This document shows, piece by piece, positions 43,894 through 52,495 of a DNA stretch of 64,000 bases. Made by a program: the position numbers and the translations under genes. Source of the DNA: JABAYQ01 sp049890095 (GTDB taxonomy: Bacteria > Bacteroidota > Bacteroidia > Flavobacteriales > UBA7312); assembly GCA_049890095.1 (NCBI GenBank), contig JBMHCD010000010.1:62001-126000 (forward strand), in the 5' to 3' direction. The notes under the pieces are model-generated. The model did no database searches. It saw only the letters and a program-made list of their open reading frames with translations, and was not told where the DNA came from. How positions within the stretch are numbered: the stretch's first letter is position 1; every line of letters begins with the position of its first letter.

Positions 43894-45888
43894 TCATATT
43901 AAGTTATCTAAAATATTGTCGTTTACAAGATGGGGAAGTGTAACTTTTAGCTTTGGAGTACGTTCCATTTCTTTTTTAATTGCAAAAATAGCTTCTTTAT
44001 TTCTTGCCCAACTTCTTCTTGCTATTCCATTATTTACATCCCAATGAAGCATCATTTTTAACTTATCTTCACTTTCTTTAGATCCATCTATTAACATTCC
44101 GAAACCGCCATTAATAACCTCGCCCCATCCTACACCACCACCATTGTGTATTGAAATCCAAGTTGCACCTCTAAAACCATCTCCAATTACGTTTTGTATA
44201 GCCATATCTGCAGTAAATCTTGAGCCATCGTATATATTGGAAGTTTCACGATAAGGAGAATCCGTTCCTGAAACATCATGATGATCTCTCCCTAATATAA
44301 TAGGTCCTATTTCACCTTTTTTAATGGCATCATTAAAAGCTTTAGCTATTTTGATTCTTCCCTCTGAATCTGCGTATAAAATTCTTGCTTTAGAGCCAAC
44401 AACTAATTTATTTTTACCTGCCTCTGATATCCATTTTATATTGTCAGCCATTTGCTGTTGGATTTCTTCAGGAGCATCTTTCATTAATTCGGTCAATACT
44501 TTTAAAGCAATATGATCGGTTTTTTCCAAATCTTTTTCTAAACCACTTGCACAAACCCATCTGAAAGGTCCAAATCCATAATCAAAGCACATAGGTCCCA
44601 TAATATCTTGAACATAAGATGGATATTTAAAATTAATACCATCTTCTGCCATAACATCAGCATCTGCTCTAGAAGCTTCTAATAAAAAGGCATTTCCGTA
44701 ATCGAAAAAATAAGTCCCTTTAGCACAATGGTTGTTTACAGAACTTGCATGCCTTTTTAGCGTTTTTTTAATTTCAGATTTAAACTTTTTAGGATCTTCG
44801 GACATTAGCTGATTAGCCTCTTCAAGAGTGTATCCGATTGGGTAATAACCACCAGCCCAAGGGTTATGCAAAGAAGTTTGGTCAGATCCAAGTTCAACAA
44901 AAATATTTTCTTTTTCGAACTTTTCCCAAACGTCTACAACATTTCCAATATAAGCTATAGAAACGACTTCTTTAGACTTTTTTGCTTTTTGAACACGTTG
45001 GCAGAGTAAGTCCAAGTCATCAATTAATTCATCCACCCAGCCTTGTATATAACGTTGCTTTGCAGCTTTAATATTGATTTCAGCAACAACGGTAATACAT
45101 CCAGCAATATTGCCGGCTTTCGGTTGAGCTCCACTCATACCACCTAAGCCAGCAGTTAAAAATAATTTTCCAGCAAGACCTTCATTGCTAATTTTTCTTC
45201 CAGCATTTAGAATTGTTATTGTTGTACCATGAACAATTCCTTGAGGTCCAATATACATATAGGACCCTGCAGTCATCTGACCATATTGGCTTACCCCTAA
45301 AGCATTAAATTTTTCCCAGTCATCTGCCTTAGAGTAGTTTGGTATTACCATTCCGTTACTCACAACCACTCTAGGTGCACCTTTATGAGAAGGAAAGAGT
45401 CCAAGTGGATGACCAGAGTTCATGATTAAAGTTTGCTCATCAGTCATATTTGATAAATATTGCATACATAACAGATATTGAGCCCAATTTTGAAATACCG
45501 CACCGTTTCCTCCATAAGTAATAAGTTCGTGTGGATGTTGAGCAACTGTATAATCTAGATTATTTTGAATCATTAGCATAATTGCTTTTGCTTGTACAGA
45601 ATTTCCTGGATAATCTTCAATACTTCTTGCTTTCATTTCATAATCAGGTCTGTATCTGTACATGTAAATACGCCCATATTTTTTTAATTCTTCAGCAAAC
45701 TCTATTGAAAGCTCAGCATGTAAATGAGGTGGAAAATATCTCAAAGCGTTTTTGAGTGCTAGTTTCTTTTCATCATTAGACAAAATATCTTTTCTTTTTG
45801 GAGCATGATTGATAGATGCATCAAATTTTTTTACTGCTGGAATTTCATTAGGAATTCCATTGATAATAGCTTGTTGAAATGAATTCAT
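43894..45888 (-). CDS. hutU: Urocanate hydratase, long Bacteroidota form
   Basis: Second step of histidine degradation, urocanate to imidazolonepropionate, using tightly bound NAD. ELITYGGNGAVFQNWAQYLL, YIGPQGIVHGTT, TAGLGGMSGAQPKA, EVVSIAYIGNVVDVWE and HNGGGVGWGEVINGGFGM are strong family blocks. At 664 residues it is about 100 longer than the classical enzyme, which matches the extended form known in Bacteroidota. Other hut genes are absent from the window. The start codon immediately follows the stop of a 58-residue Cys-rich gene, so they share a transcript. Confidence 0.96.
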   Translation of the reverse strand: MNSFQQAIINGIPNEIPAVKKFDASINHAPKRKDILSNDEKKLALKNALRYFPPHLHAELSIEFAEELKKYGRIYMYRYRPDYEMKARSIEDYPGNSVQAKAIMLMIQNNLDYTVAQHPHELITYGGNGAVFQNWAQYLLCMQYLSNMTDEQTLIMNSGHPLGLFPSHKGAPRVVVSNGMVIPNYSKADDWEKFNALGVSQYGQMTAGSYMYIGPQGIVHGTTITILNAGRKISNEGLAGKLFLTAGLGGMSGAQPKAGNIAGCITVVAEINIKAAKQRYIQGWVDELIDDLDLLCQRVQKAKKSKEVVSIAYIGNVVDVWEKFEKENIFVELGSDQTSLHNPWAGGYYPIGYTLEEANQLMSEDPKKFKSEIKKTLKRHASSVNNHCAKGTYFFDYGNAFLLEASRADADVMAEDGINFKYPSYVQDIMGPMCFDYGFGPFRWVCASGLEKDLEKTDHIALKVLTELMKDAPEEIQQQMADNIKWISEAGKNKLVVGSKARILYADSEGRIKIAKAFNDAIKKGEIGPIILGRDHHDVSGTDSPYRETSNIYDGSRFTADMAIQNVIGDGFRGATWISIHNGGGVGWGEVINGGFGMLIDGSKESEDKLKMMLHWDVNNGIARRSWARNKEAIFAIKKEMERTPKLKVTLPHLVNDNILDNLI

Positions 45889-46065
45889 TTATTTTTTATT
45901 TGTTTTAAAAGAGTCTGTTTTTTTATTGTAACCAAATGGACAGTGTTTGCAACCACTTTTACAGCAATATCCTCTTTTAAGATGATACTTTTCTGTAAAA
46001 ATGATATAGCCTTCATCACTGGTGTAAAAGTCTTCTTTTTTTAGTTTTGTCTTTTTTTCAAACAC
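45889..46065 (-). CDS. Small Cys-rich protein, DUF5522-like (58 aa)
   Basis: Recovered by translating the gap by hand. From a GTG at 46065 to a TAA at 45889 it encodes 58 residues. The centre, DEGYIIFTEKYHLKRGYCC, is followed by KSGCKHCPFGY, so Cys34, Cys35, Cys39 and Cys42 form a CC-x3-C-x2-C cluster suited to metal or iron-sulfur binding. The pattern matches what I recall as the DUF5522 family; that name should be checked. An in-frame stop just upstream fixes the start to GTG. It directly abuts hutU with no spacing. Function unknown. Confidence 0.82.
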   Translation of the reverse strand: MFEKKTKLKKEDFYTSDEGYIIFTEKYHLKRGYCCKSGCKHCPFGYNKKTDSFKTNKK

Positions 46066-46093
46066 ACTAAATAATATAAATTACTTACAGGTA

Positions 46094-46101
46094 CAAATTT
46101 A
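46094..46101 (-). promoter_or_regulatory. Candidate -7 element for the DUF5522-hutU transcript
   Basis: TAAATTTG on the minus strand, 28 bases before the GTG start at 46065. It lies in the divergent gap of 54 bases that also contains TATATTTG on the plus strand (46115-46122). Confidence 0.35.
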
Positions 46102-46119
46102 CAACAATCATTTCTATAT

Positions 46120-47016
46120 TTGAGGGTGTTTATAAAGTCAAAAAAGAGATCTATCATTCCTATTTCTGATCCAATTTTTATTGAAAAAAAAATTGAGGTG
46201 AATGTACAAATCGATGATTCCATTTATGATGATTGTTCTGGAAATAAGTGGTGGAAGTTGAAGTATAATATTTTGCAGGCTAAGCAAAATAATTTTAATA
46301 AAATTTTAACTTTTGGCGGTGCATATTCTAATCATATAGTAGCGACTTCTTGGGCTGCAAAAGAAAGTGGGCTAAAATCAATAGGAATAATCAGAGGCGA
46401 AGAACTTATTGGTGATAACCCATCATTACAAAGAGCTAAAAAAAATGGAATGGAGTTACACTTTGTCGATAGAATAACATATAGAAAAAAAGATGAAATT
46501 AACTGGCAAAAGCAATTTGGTAGTTGTTTTATAGTACCAGAAGGAGGAACAAATAAATTGGCAGTTAAGGGATGTGAAGAGTTTTTAGTTACAACAGATT
46601 TTGATTATGTATGTTGCTCAGTAGGAACAGGAGGTACTATTTCTGGAATAATTAATTCGATTAGTAATCAGCAGTTAGCAATAGGATTTAGTGCATTAAA
46701 AAATGGATACTTTTTAGAAGATGAGATAAAAAAATATGTATTTTCTTCAAATTGGAGTTTAAATCATGATTTTCATTTTAATGGTTACGCAAAAATGAAT
46801 AAAAAGTTAGTTGATTTTATGAATAACTTCAAAAAAAAATATGCAATAACACTCGATCCCGTTTATACTTCTAAATTGTTTTATGGTGTTTTCAATTTAA
46901 TAGAAGAATCTTATTTTAAAGAAAATTCAAAAGTTTTAATTGTACATACGGGAGGTTTGCAAAGCATTGAAGGTATGAATTTAAGTATAAAGTCTAAAAA
47001 ATGGTTTATCGAATAA
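46120..47016 (+). CDS. PLP-dependent enzyme, ACC deaminase/D-cysteine desulfhydrase family
   Basis: Fold-type II PLP enzyme, about 298 residues. SGNKWWKLKYN contains the probable PLP lysine (Lys43); FGGAYSNHIVATSWAAKE, VPEGGTNKLAVKGCEE and CCSVGTGGTISG (phosphate-binding loop) follow. True ACC deaminase and D-cysteine desulfhydrase cannot be separated without checking active-site residues against a structure. There is no ATG at the N-terminus: TTG 46120 or GTG 46126 are the options, and a promoter-like TATATTTG overlaps them, so the start is uncertain. The 3' end overlaps the glucosaminidase gene by 16 bases. Confidence 0.85.
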   Translation: MRVFIKSKKRSIIPISDPIFIEKKIEVNVQIDDSIYDDCSGNKWWKLKYNILQAKQNNFNKILTFGGAYSNHIVATSWAAKESGLKSIGIIRGEELIGDNPSLQRAKKNGMELHFVDRITYRKKDEINWQKQFGSCFIVPEGGTNKLAVKGCEEFLVTTDFDYVCCSVGTGGTISGIINSISNQQLAIGFSALKNGYFLEDEIKKYVFSSNWSLNHDFHFNGYAKMNKKLVDFMNNFKKKYAITLDPVYTSKLFYGVFNLIEESYFKENSKVLIVHTGGLQSIEGMNLSIKSKKWFIE

Positions 47017-47867
47017 TATTCTTATTTCTTTGTGTTTGTAAGCTATCATTTGCTCAAAAGCTAAGTAGGGAGGATTATATAAAAAAGTATAGTGATTTGG
47101 CGATTTCTCAAATGAATATTAGTGGAATTCCTGCAAGCATTATTTTATCTCAAGCTATTTTGGAAAGCAATAATGGTAATTCTGAGTTAGCACTAAAATC
47201 CAATAATCATTTTGGTATTAAATGCCATAATACATGGAATGGTAAACGAGTTTATCACGATGATGATCTGAAACAAGAGTGTTTTAGAAAATATGCAAGT
47301 GTTAAAAAATCTTATGAAGATCATTCTCAATTTTTAAAGAAAAAGAGATATGCTTTTTTATTTGATATTCCTATCTCTAATTATAAAGGCTGGGCAAAAG
47401 GGCTAAAAAAAGCAGGATATGCTACTAATTCAAAGTATCCTAGCTTATTGATTTCCATTATAGAAAAGAATGATTTAACTCGCTTTGATAAACAACAATT
47501 AAGTGATTCTGTCTATTTTGTTAGCGGTACAAGTTATGGTTATCCATACATATTGAGTCAGCAATTTTTGTATTCTAATGAGTCAAAAGAATATTATCTG
47601 TCGACTAAATTTCTTGCTTCTTTAACAGATTTAAACATTCAGCTTGGTGGAGGAAAATTGCTTACAAATAAAATAGGACTAGGGTTAAATTTTGGCTATT
47701 CCTTTAGTAAGCAAGAAAACAGTTATAATTACGAACCATTTTTTGGTTTAGAATCAAAATTTTTAATTTATATAAAAAATAGTAAAAAGCTTGTAATTGA
47801 TGTTTTTGTTAATACAAATACTGATTTTGAAATGATTCCAGCAATTTCGATTGGATTATTAAGATAA
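47001..47867 (+). CDS. Secreted glucosaminidase with beta-rich C-terminal extension
   Basis: 288 residues: signal peptide (IIFLFLCVCKLSFAQ), then a FlgJ/LytD-type glucosaminidase domain from about 23 to 155. The catalytic Glu55 lies in SQAILESNNGNSELA, followed by NNHFGIKCHNTWNG and KGLKKAGYATNSKYPS. It should cleave peptidoglycan glycan strands. Many relatives end in LysM domains; here residues 156-288 are instead beta-rich (LNIQLGGGKLL, IGLGLNFGYSFS, LVIDVFVNTNTD) and resemble part of an outer-membrane barrel. It starts inside the PLP-enzyme gene, a pairing I recall from other flavobacteria. Confidence 0.85.
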   Translation: MVYRIIFLFLCVCKLSFAQKLSREDYIKKYSDLAISQMNISGIPASIILSQAILESNNGNSELALKSNNHFGIKCHNTWNGKRVYHDDDLKQECFRKYASVKKSYEDHSQFLKKKRYAFLFDIPISNYKGWAKGLKKAGYATNSKYPSLLISIIEKNDLTRFDKQQLSDSVYFVSGTSYGYPYILSQQFLYSNESKEYYLSTKFLASLTDLNIQLGGGKLLTNKIGLGLNFGYSFSKQENSYNYEPFFGLESKFLIYIKNSKKLVIDVFVNTNTDFEMIPAISIGLLR

Positions 47868-47871
47868 GGAA

Positions 47872-50505
47872 TTATTCTAAGCTATAATTGTATAGTATTT
47901 TATTATTACCCACGATCAAGTTTAATTGCCCATCTTTTTCTAAATCAACACAATTAAATTCTCCTTGACCATATACAGGTGTTCCAAATGCTTTTTTACC
48001 GTTATTGTCTAAAATAGTTATAAACTCACCTCCAGAAATTCCTAAGTAATAATTATTTTTGAAATTAAAGCAAGCTGGTCTTAGATCGATTGTTTGATTT
48101 GACCTGAACAAAAGAGATTCTCCTTGAAAGCATTCAATAACTTCATTGTTTGAGACCATAAACTCAATTACCTTATCCTCATTCATTTGATTAGCTAAAA
48201 AGTAGTGGTTTTGTTTGGAATTACTGTGAATTTTAGATTGTTTCTGATTTAAATCAGTAGCCCAAATATTTCCATCTTTATCCGAAGAATAAACGTAAGC
48301 AAAATTTTGATCTACAAAATATTCATCATTTAAAGGAATATTGCCAAGATTAACTCTAGTTTTACCATTACGTCCAACGATTTTTGCATTTCCTGAATCA
48401 TCCACAACATAGATGTAATCTTTTCCTTTGTAAACGATATATTTTAAATTTCTTGAAATTTTATCTTCCATTGGTTCATGCTTCCACCCTGAAACAATGT
48501 TGCCATATTTATCGTAATTAGAAATATCATTTTGTTCGTTTGAAACTAAAATTCGGTATTTTTTTGTATTGTCATAATCAAGTAATTTATGTCCTGAAGT
48601 AGCTTTGATTTTTAATGGAATAGGATAATTCTCTACATTGTTGCCGTTTCTATCTATTAAATATAGACTATCTGATGTGTTAAATAAAATTTGCAGTTTA
48701 TTGTTTTTATAAAAATCGATTTGATTAACATCTCCTAAAATTTTAGAGCCAATTTTTTTACTCCATAAAATCTTACCACTTGAGGATATTAGGTAAATTT
48801 TATTATCAATGTCTTGTGTGAAAACCTCATTTTGTTTATTCCTATGATTTATAAGAATTTGTGGTTTGAGTATGATACTATTATCTAGATTTAGACTCCA
48901 ATTTAACTGGCCTTGTTTTTTTAGATTTTCTTCAAAGTTTAAAACTACATTATTATTAAATAATTCATTGTTTGCAGTAAGCTGGTAAGCGAATCCGCTT
49001 ACATTAGACCAGTTTTCTGAAATAATAAATGGTTTCCAAGCAGTTTTAACTTTTTCTTTCCAATTGCCAATGGCAGGGTTTGTGTAGTATAAGAAGTTAC
49101 TTTTTCCAAACAAATTTTGAGAAAATAAAGAGTATGAAGAGTTTCTTTCCAAAACACTACCAGACATGAAGTTATTGATAAATGTTTTAAGTGCTGATTG
49201 AGATTGTGCAAATACAAGATATCCATCAATCCATGTAAAAAAGCTACAGTTGTTAGCATCAAAAAGTGGACCGAAAAGTTTTGGAAATAGATATGGTAAA
49301 TTTAAATTAATGAGTTTGTAATTTCTATAATTTTCAACTTCTAAATCAGTATCTCCATTTGTAGATTCAGCAATAAATTGTAAAATATCTGTAGATTCTT
49401 TTTTAGATTCAATTAAAATATAGTTTTCGTCTTTATCTGAAGAGTGTGTTGTTAAATGAATAATTTCATTTTCGATAATGGCGTTAAAAGTATTTACAAT
49501 ATCAACATTAAATTGTATTTGAATATCTTGTAGCCATTTGCTATGATCATATAAATTATTGTGTTTGGCTAAAAATTCTTTGTAGTTTTTGTAGTAAATA
49601 TTGAAATCGCTGAGAGCGAGCACAATAGATTTACTAGTATTGGATGGTGCAACTCTGCTAAATTCAATTTTTACAGGCTCTTGATTTCTTAAGGTAGTCA
49701 GATAGTTAGAAGAAGAGTCTTTTGCTAAAGTAAATCCGTTAAATAAGAAAGTATTATCTTTTACTTTAAAATCAAGTTCTGCCCAATTAGCCCATCGACT
49801 AATTTCTATTTTGTGTCTTGATGATATTTCGATGTTTTCGTCTAAAAGGTTTGCAAGTTGCTTGTAGTTAACATAAAAGTGTGAATTTGCGAAAGAACTT
49901 TCTGTAGATTCTAGTCTTTTAAAAGAATTATCGTCGGCTAAACTGAGTTCGTTGTTTAGTTGACGTATGCTTTGTTCTATTAATAATGGTGATGGGCTAA
50001 TAAACGCAATGTTTTTGTGAATGGATAGATTCCAGCCTTTTTTACTGGTGTAAATGGTAACGTCAGAATAGCTTCGTTCAGAATAATTTGTTTGCAAAAA
50101 ATAGTTAGTGAGAAAATCTTTTTGACTATCCTCAATTAGGATCGCAAAAAATGGCATATAGTCTTGCTCGCTATTATGCATTGAAAAGTAAATTGTATTA
50201 TCGTTAAAAATATTTTTCAGAATTACATTTGTGTCAAGTTCTGAAGAAAAAAAATTGATTTCTTTTACTAATTGATTTATTGGTTGAGCATCGGTAAGTT
50301 TATTCCATAAATTAGAATTATTAATTTCTTTCCAACTACTATTCCAGTCGTTACTTTTAATAATGATAGAAGCATTGTTTGGAATGGCTTGAATAGCTTG
50401 AAAATTAGATTTTTTTATTTCTTGATATTTATTGAATCCAAGAAAACCTATAATTAAAATCAATATAATGGGAGTTAATCCTAATCCTATTTTTTTATAA
50501 TTCAT
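47872..50505 (-). CDS. Large membrane-anchored protein with propeller-like C-terminus
   Basis: 877 residues with one N-terminal membrane helix (LTPIILILIIGFLGF). Residues about 40-520 form an alpha/beta region with NNASIIIKSNDW and FAILIEDSQKDF, reminiscent of DUF3352-type sequence. From about 540 there are repeated short strands of the form NKIYLISSSGKILWSKKIG, DSLYLIDRNGNNVENYPI, DYIYVVDDSGNAKIV and FITILDNNGKKAFG, suggesting a PQQ/WD-like beta-propeller. The bulk should face the periplasm. No catalytic motif is seen. It converges on the glucosaminidase gene with only four bases between the stops. Confidence 0.65.
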   Translation of the reverse strand: MNYKKIGLGLTPIILILIIGFLGFNKYQEIKKSNFQAIQAIPNNASIIIKSNDWNSSWKEINNSNLWNKLTDAQPINQLVKEINFFSSELDTNVILKNIFNDNTIYFSMHNSEQDYMPFFAILIEDSQKDFLTNYFLQTNYSERSYSDVTIYTSKKGWNLSIHKNIAFISPSPLLIEQSIRQLNNELSLADDNSFKRLESTESSFANSHFYVNYKQLANLLDENIEISSRHKIEISRWANWAELDFKVKDNTFLFNGFTLAKDSSSNYLTTLRNQEPVKIEFSRVAPSNTSKSIVLALSDFNIYYKNYKEFLAKHNNLYDHSKWLQDIQIQFNVDIVNTFNAIIENEIIHLTTHSSDKDENYILIESKKESTDILQFIAESTNGDTDLEVENYRNYKLINLNLPYLFPKLFGPLFDANNCSFFTWIDGYLVFAQSQSALKTFINNFMSGSVLERNSSYSLFSQNLFGKSNFLYYTNPAIGNWKEKVKTAWKPFIISENWSNVSGFAYQLTANNELFNNNVVLNFEENLKKQGQLNWSLNLDNSIILKPQILINHRNKQNEVFTQDIDNKIYLISSSGKILWSKKIGSKILGDVNQIDFYKNNKLQILFNTSDSLYLIDRNGNNVENYPIPLKIKATSGHKLLDYDNTKKYRILVSNEQNDISNYDKYGNIVSGWKHEPMEDKISRNLKYIVYKGKDYIYVVDDSGNAKIVGRNGKTRVNLGNIPLNDEYFVDQNFAYVYSSDKDGNIWATDLNQKQSKIHSNSKQNHYFLANQMNEDKVIEFMVSNNEVIECFQGESLLFRSNQTIDLRPACFNFKNNYYLGISGGEFITILDNNGKKAFGTPVYGQGEFNCVDLEKDGQLNLIVGNNKILYNYSLE

Positions 50506-50525
50506 TTTTTATGATAATAATATTT

Positions 50526-50533
50526 CAAATTTA
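50526..50533 (-). promoter_or_regulatory. Candidate -7 element of the 47872-50505 gene
   Basis: TAAATTTG on the minus strand, 20 bases before the ATG at 50505 and after the rnhB stop. It matches TAnnTTTG and would give the propeller-like gene its own promoter. Confidence 0.33.
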
Positions 50534-50543
50534 TAAAATATGT

Positions 50544-51143
50544 TTAAAAGTTAAATTTCAGTTGAGGTGGAAGTAATTGAAATGATTTTCTATGGTGTTC
50601 AGTATGTCCAATTTTAGAGATAGCTGCTCTGTGTTTGGCAGTCGGATATCCTTTATTGTTTTTCCAGTCATATTCAGGATAAATCTGATCTAGCTCATTC
50701 ATATACTTGTCTCTTGATGTTTTTGCTAAAATAGATGCTGCCGCAATAGATAGAAATTTAGAATCTCCTTTAATTATACAATGATGTTTAATATTTTGAT
50801 ACTGATTAAACTTATTTCCGTCGATGAGCAATAATTCTGGCTTTATGCTTAATTGATCAATTGCCCTGTGCATAGCTAAAAAAGATGCGTTTAATATGTT
50901 AATATCATCAATTTCCTTTGGGCTAACATAACCAATACCCCAAGCCAATGATTCTTTTTTAATGACTTCCTTTAATTCATTCCTTTTCTTTTCATTAAGT
51001 TTCTTGGAGTCATCGATAAAATTGTTATGAAAATTTGGTGGTAAGATTACAGCTGCCGCAACAACGGGTCCGGACAGACATCCTCTTCCAGCTTCATCAC
51101 ATCCCGCTTCTACAGCACCAGGAATATAATTTAATTTAAGCAT
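50544..51143 (-). CDS. rnhB: Ribonuclease HII
   Basis: Removes ribonucleotides and RNA primers from DNA. From the ATG at 51143 the enzyme is 199 residues with GCDEAGRGCLSGPVVAAAVIL (Asp16, Glu17), LLIDGNKF, KGDSKFLSIAAASILAKTSRDKYM and the C-terminal GYPTAKHRAAI. A longer frame from TTG 51188 would run 15 codons into efp and gives a poor N-terminus, so 51143, one base after the efp stop, is chosen. It is the last gene of the HD-lpxD-lpxC/fabZ-lpxA-efp-rnhB run. Confidence 0.95.
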   Translation of the reverse strand: MLKLNYIPGAVEAGCDEAGRGCLSGPVVAAAVILPPNFHNNFIDDSKKLNEKKRNELKEVIKKESLAWGIGYVSPKEIDDINILNASFLAMHRAIDQLSIKPELLLIDGNKFNQYQNIKHHCIIKGDSKFLSIAAASILAKTSRDKYMNELDQIYPEYDWKNNKGYPTAKHRAAISKIGHTEHHRKSFQLLPPQLKFNF

Positions 51144-51144
51144 T

Positions 51145-51711
51145 TTAGCTCTTAACTCTTTCTGAATATGCTCCAGTTTTAGAATCAATTTTTACTCTAT
51201 CTCCAATATTAATAAAAAGAGGTACATTTATTTCCGCTCCGGTTTCTACTTTGGCAGGTTTCATTGCATTTGTTGCGGTATCTCCTTTAATACCAGGTTC
51301 GGTATAGGTAATTTCTAAAATTACAGATGGTTTTAACTCACATGTTAAAGGTCTTTCTTCTTCTGAATGAAAAAGAATGTCTACATTATCACCTTCCTTA
51401 AGAAATTGAGGTGAATTGATTAGAGCTTTGTCTAGAAATATTTGCTCATAGTTATCAGTGTTCATAAAATGATAGGTGTCACCCTCAGGATACAAGAACT
51501 GATATTGCCTATTTTCTATTCTCACAACTTCAATTTTAACACCTGCTGTAAAGGTATTGTCTAGTCTTTTTCCGTTTGTTAAGTTCTTAAGTTTCGTTCT
51601 AACAAAGGCTGGTCCTTTACCAGGTTTTACATGTTGAAATTCTATGATTTGCCATAGATCATTATTAAATTTAATGCATAATCCGTTTCTAAAATCTGAA
51701 GTATTTGCCAT
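51145..51711 (-). CDS. efp: Translation elongation factor P
   Basis: Relieves ribosome stalling at polyproline. 188 residues in three beta-barrel domains. The N-terminal domain has FQHVKPGKGPAFVRTKLKN with Lys32 at the post-translationally modified loop position. YPEGDTYHFMNTDNYEQI marks the middle domain, and GDTATNAMKPAKVETGAEINVPLFI the C-terminal one. It is tightly packed: four bases after lpxA, one before rnhB. Confidence 0.97.
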   Translation of the reverse strand: MANTSDFRNGLCIKFNNDLWQIIEFQHVKPGKGPAFVRTKLKNLTNGKRLDNTFTAGVKIEVVRIENRQYQFLYPEGDTYHFMNTDNYEQIFLDKALINSPQFLKEGDNVDILFHSEEERPLTCELKPSVILEITYTEPGIKGDTATNAMKPAKVETGAEINVPLFINIGDRVKIDSKTGAYSERVKS

Positions 51712-51715
51712 AAAA

Positions 51716-52495
51716 TTATTGTTTATATCCTTTCATTAATCCTCTTCCTGATTCTCTAATAAAATTTATTATGTAATCTCTTTCATTTGAAATAGGAAAT
51801 TCTAATTCTAGTTTATTTAAAGCTTGTGTTATATTTAATTTTGATTGAAATAAAACTCTATAAATGTTTTGTATTTCGATAATCTTTTGATTGGTTATTC
51901 CGTTTCTTCTAAGACCAATTGAATTAATTCCAACAAAAGATAATGGTTCTCGAGCAGCTTTTACAAATGGAGGAACATCTTTTCTAACCAATGATCCACC
52001 AGAAACCATACAATATTTACCAATTTTAACAAATTGATGTACAGCACTTTGACCGCCTAATATGGCAAAGTCATCAATAACAATATGCCCACCTAATTGT
52101 ACATTATTGACTAAAATAACATTGTTTCCTATTTGACAATCGTGTGCAATATGAACATAGGACATTATTAGGCAATTTTTTCCAACTTTAGTCGTGCCAG
52201 AATAATTTGTCCCTCTATTTATCGTAACACATTCTCTGATAGTTGTATTATCACCAATTTCAACTAGGCTTTCTTCACCACCAAATTTTAAATCTTGTGG
52301 AATAGCTGAAATAACTGTACCTGGAAAAATCTTACAATTTTTGCCAATTCTTGCACCGCTCATTATAGTTACATTAGGACCAATCCAACAGTTATCACCG
52401 ATAACTACGTTTTCTTCAATGGTAACAAAAGAGTTTATGACAACATTTTTGCCAATTTTCGCATCGCTATTAATATTGCATAGTGTGTATGCCAT
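51716..52495 (-). CDS. lpxA: UDP-N-acetylglucosamine acyltransferase LpxA
   Basis: First step of lipid A synthesis, acylating UDP-GlcNAc at O3 from acyl-ACP. A left-handed beta-helix of hexapeptides covers about residues 8-190, with the catalytic His118 in VHIAHDCQIGNN and GGQSAVHQFVKIGKYCMV, then a helical C-terminus (NSIGLRRNGITNQKI). It is 259 residues long. Its start codon is directly adjacent to the lpxC/fabZ stop (no gap). Confidence 0.96.
   Translation of the reverse strand: MAYTLCNINSDAKIGKNVVINSFVTIEENVVIGDNCWIGPNVTIMSGARIGKNCKIFPGTVISAIPQDLKFGGEESLVEIGDNTTIRECVTINRGTNYSGTTKVGKNCLIMSYVHIAHDCQIGNNVILVNNVQLGGHIVIDDFAILGGQSAVHQFVKIGKYCMVSGGSLVRKDVPPFVKAAREPLSFVGINSIGLRRNGITNQKIIEIQNIYRVLFQSKLNITQALNKLELEFPISNERDYIINFIRESGRGLMKGYKQ

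Noticed and set aside
43871..43900. AT-only hairpin near the hutU stop
   Set aside because: The stem is nearly all A and T with a single G-C pair per arm, so it is expected by chance at this base composition; not called as a terminator.
51144..51188. Longer RNase HII starting at TTG 51188
   Set aside because: It would run through the end of efp and adds 15 residues with no match to the RNase HII N-terminus; the ATG at 51143 fits both spacing and family.
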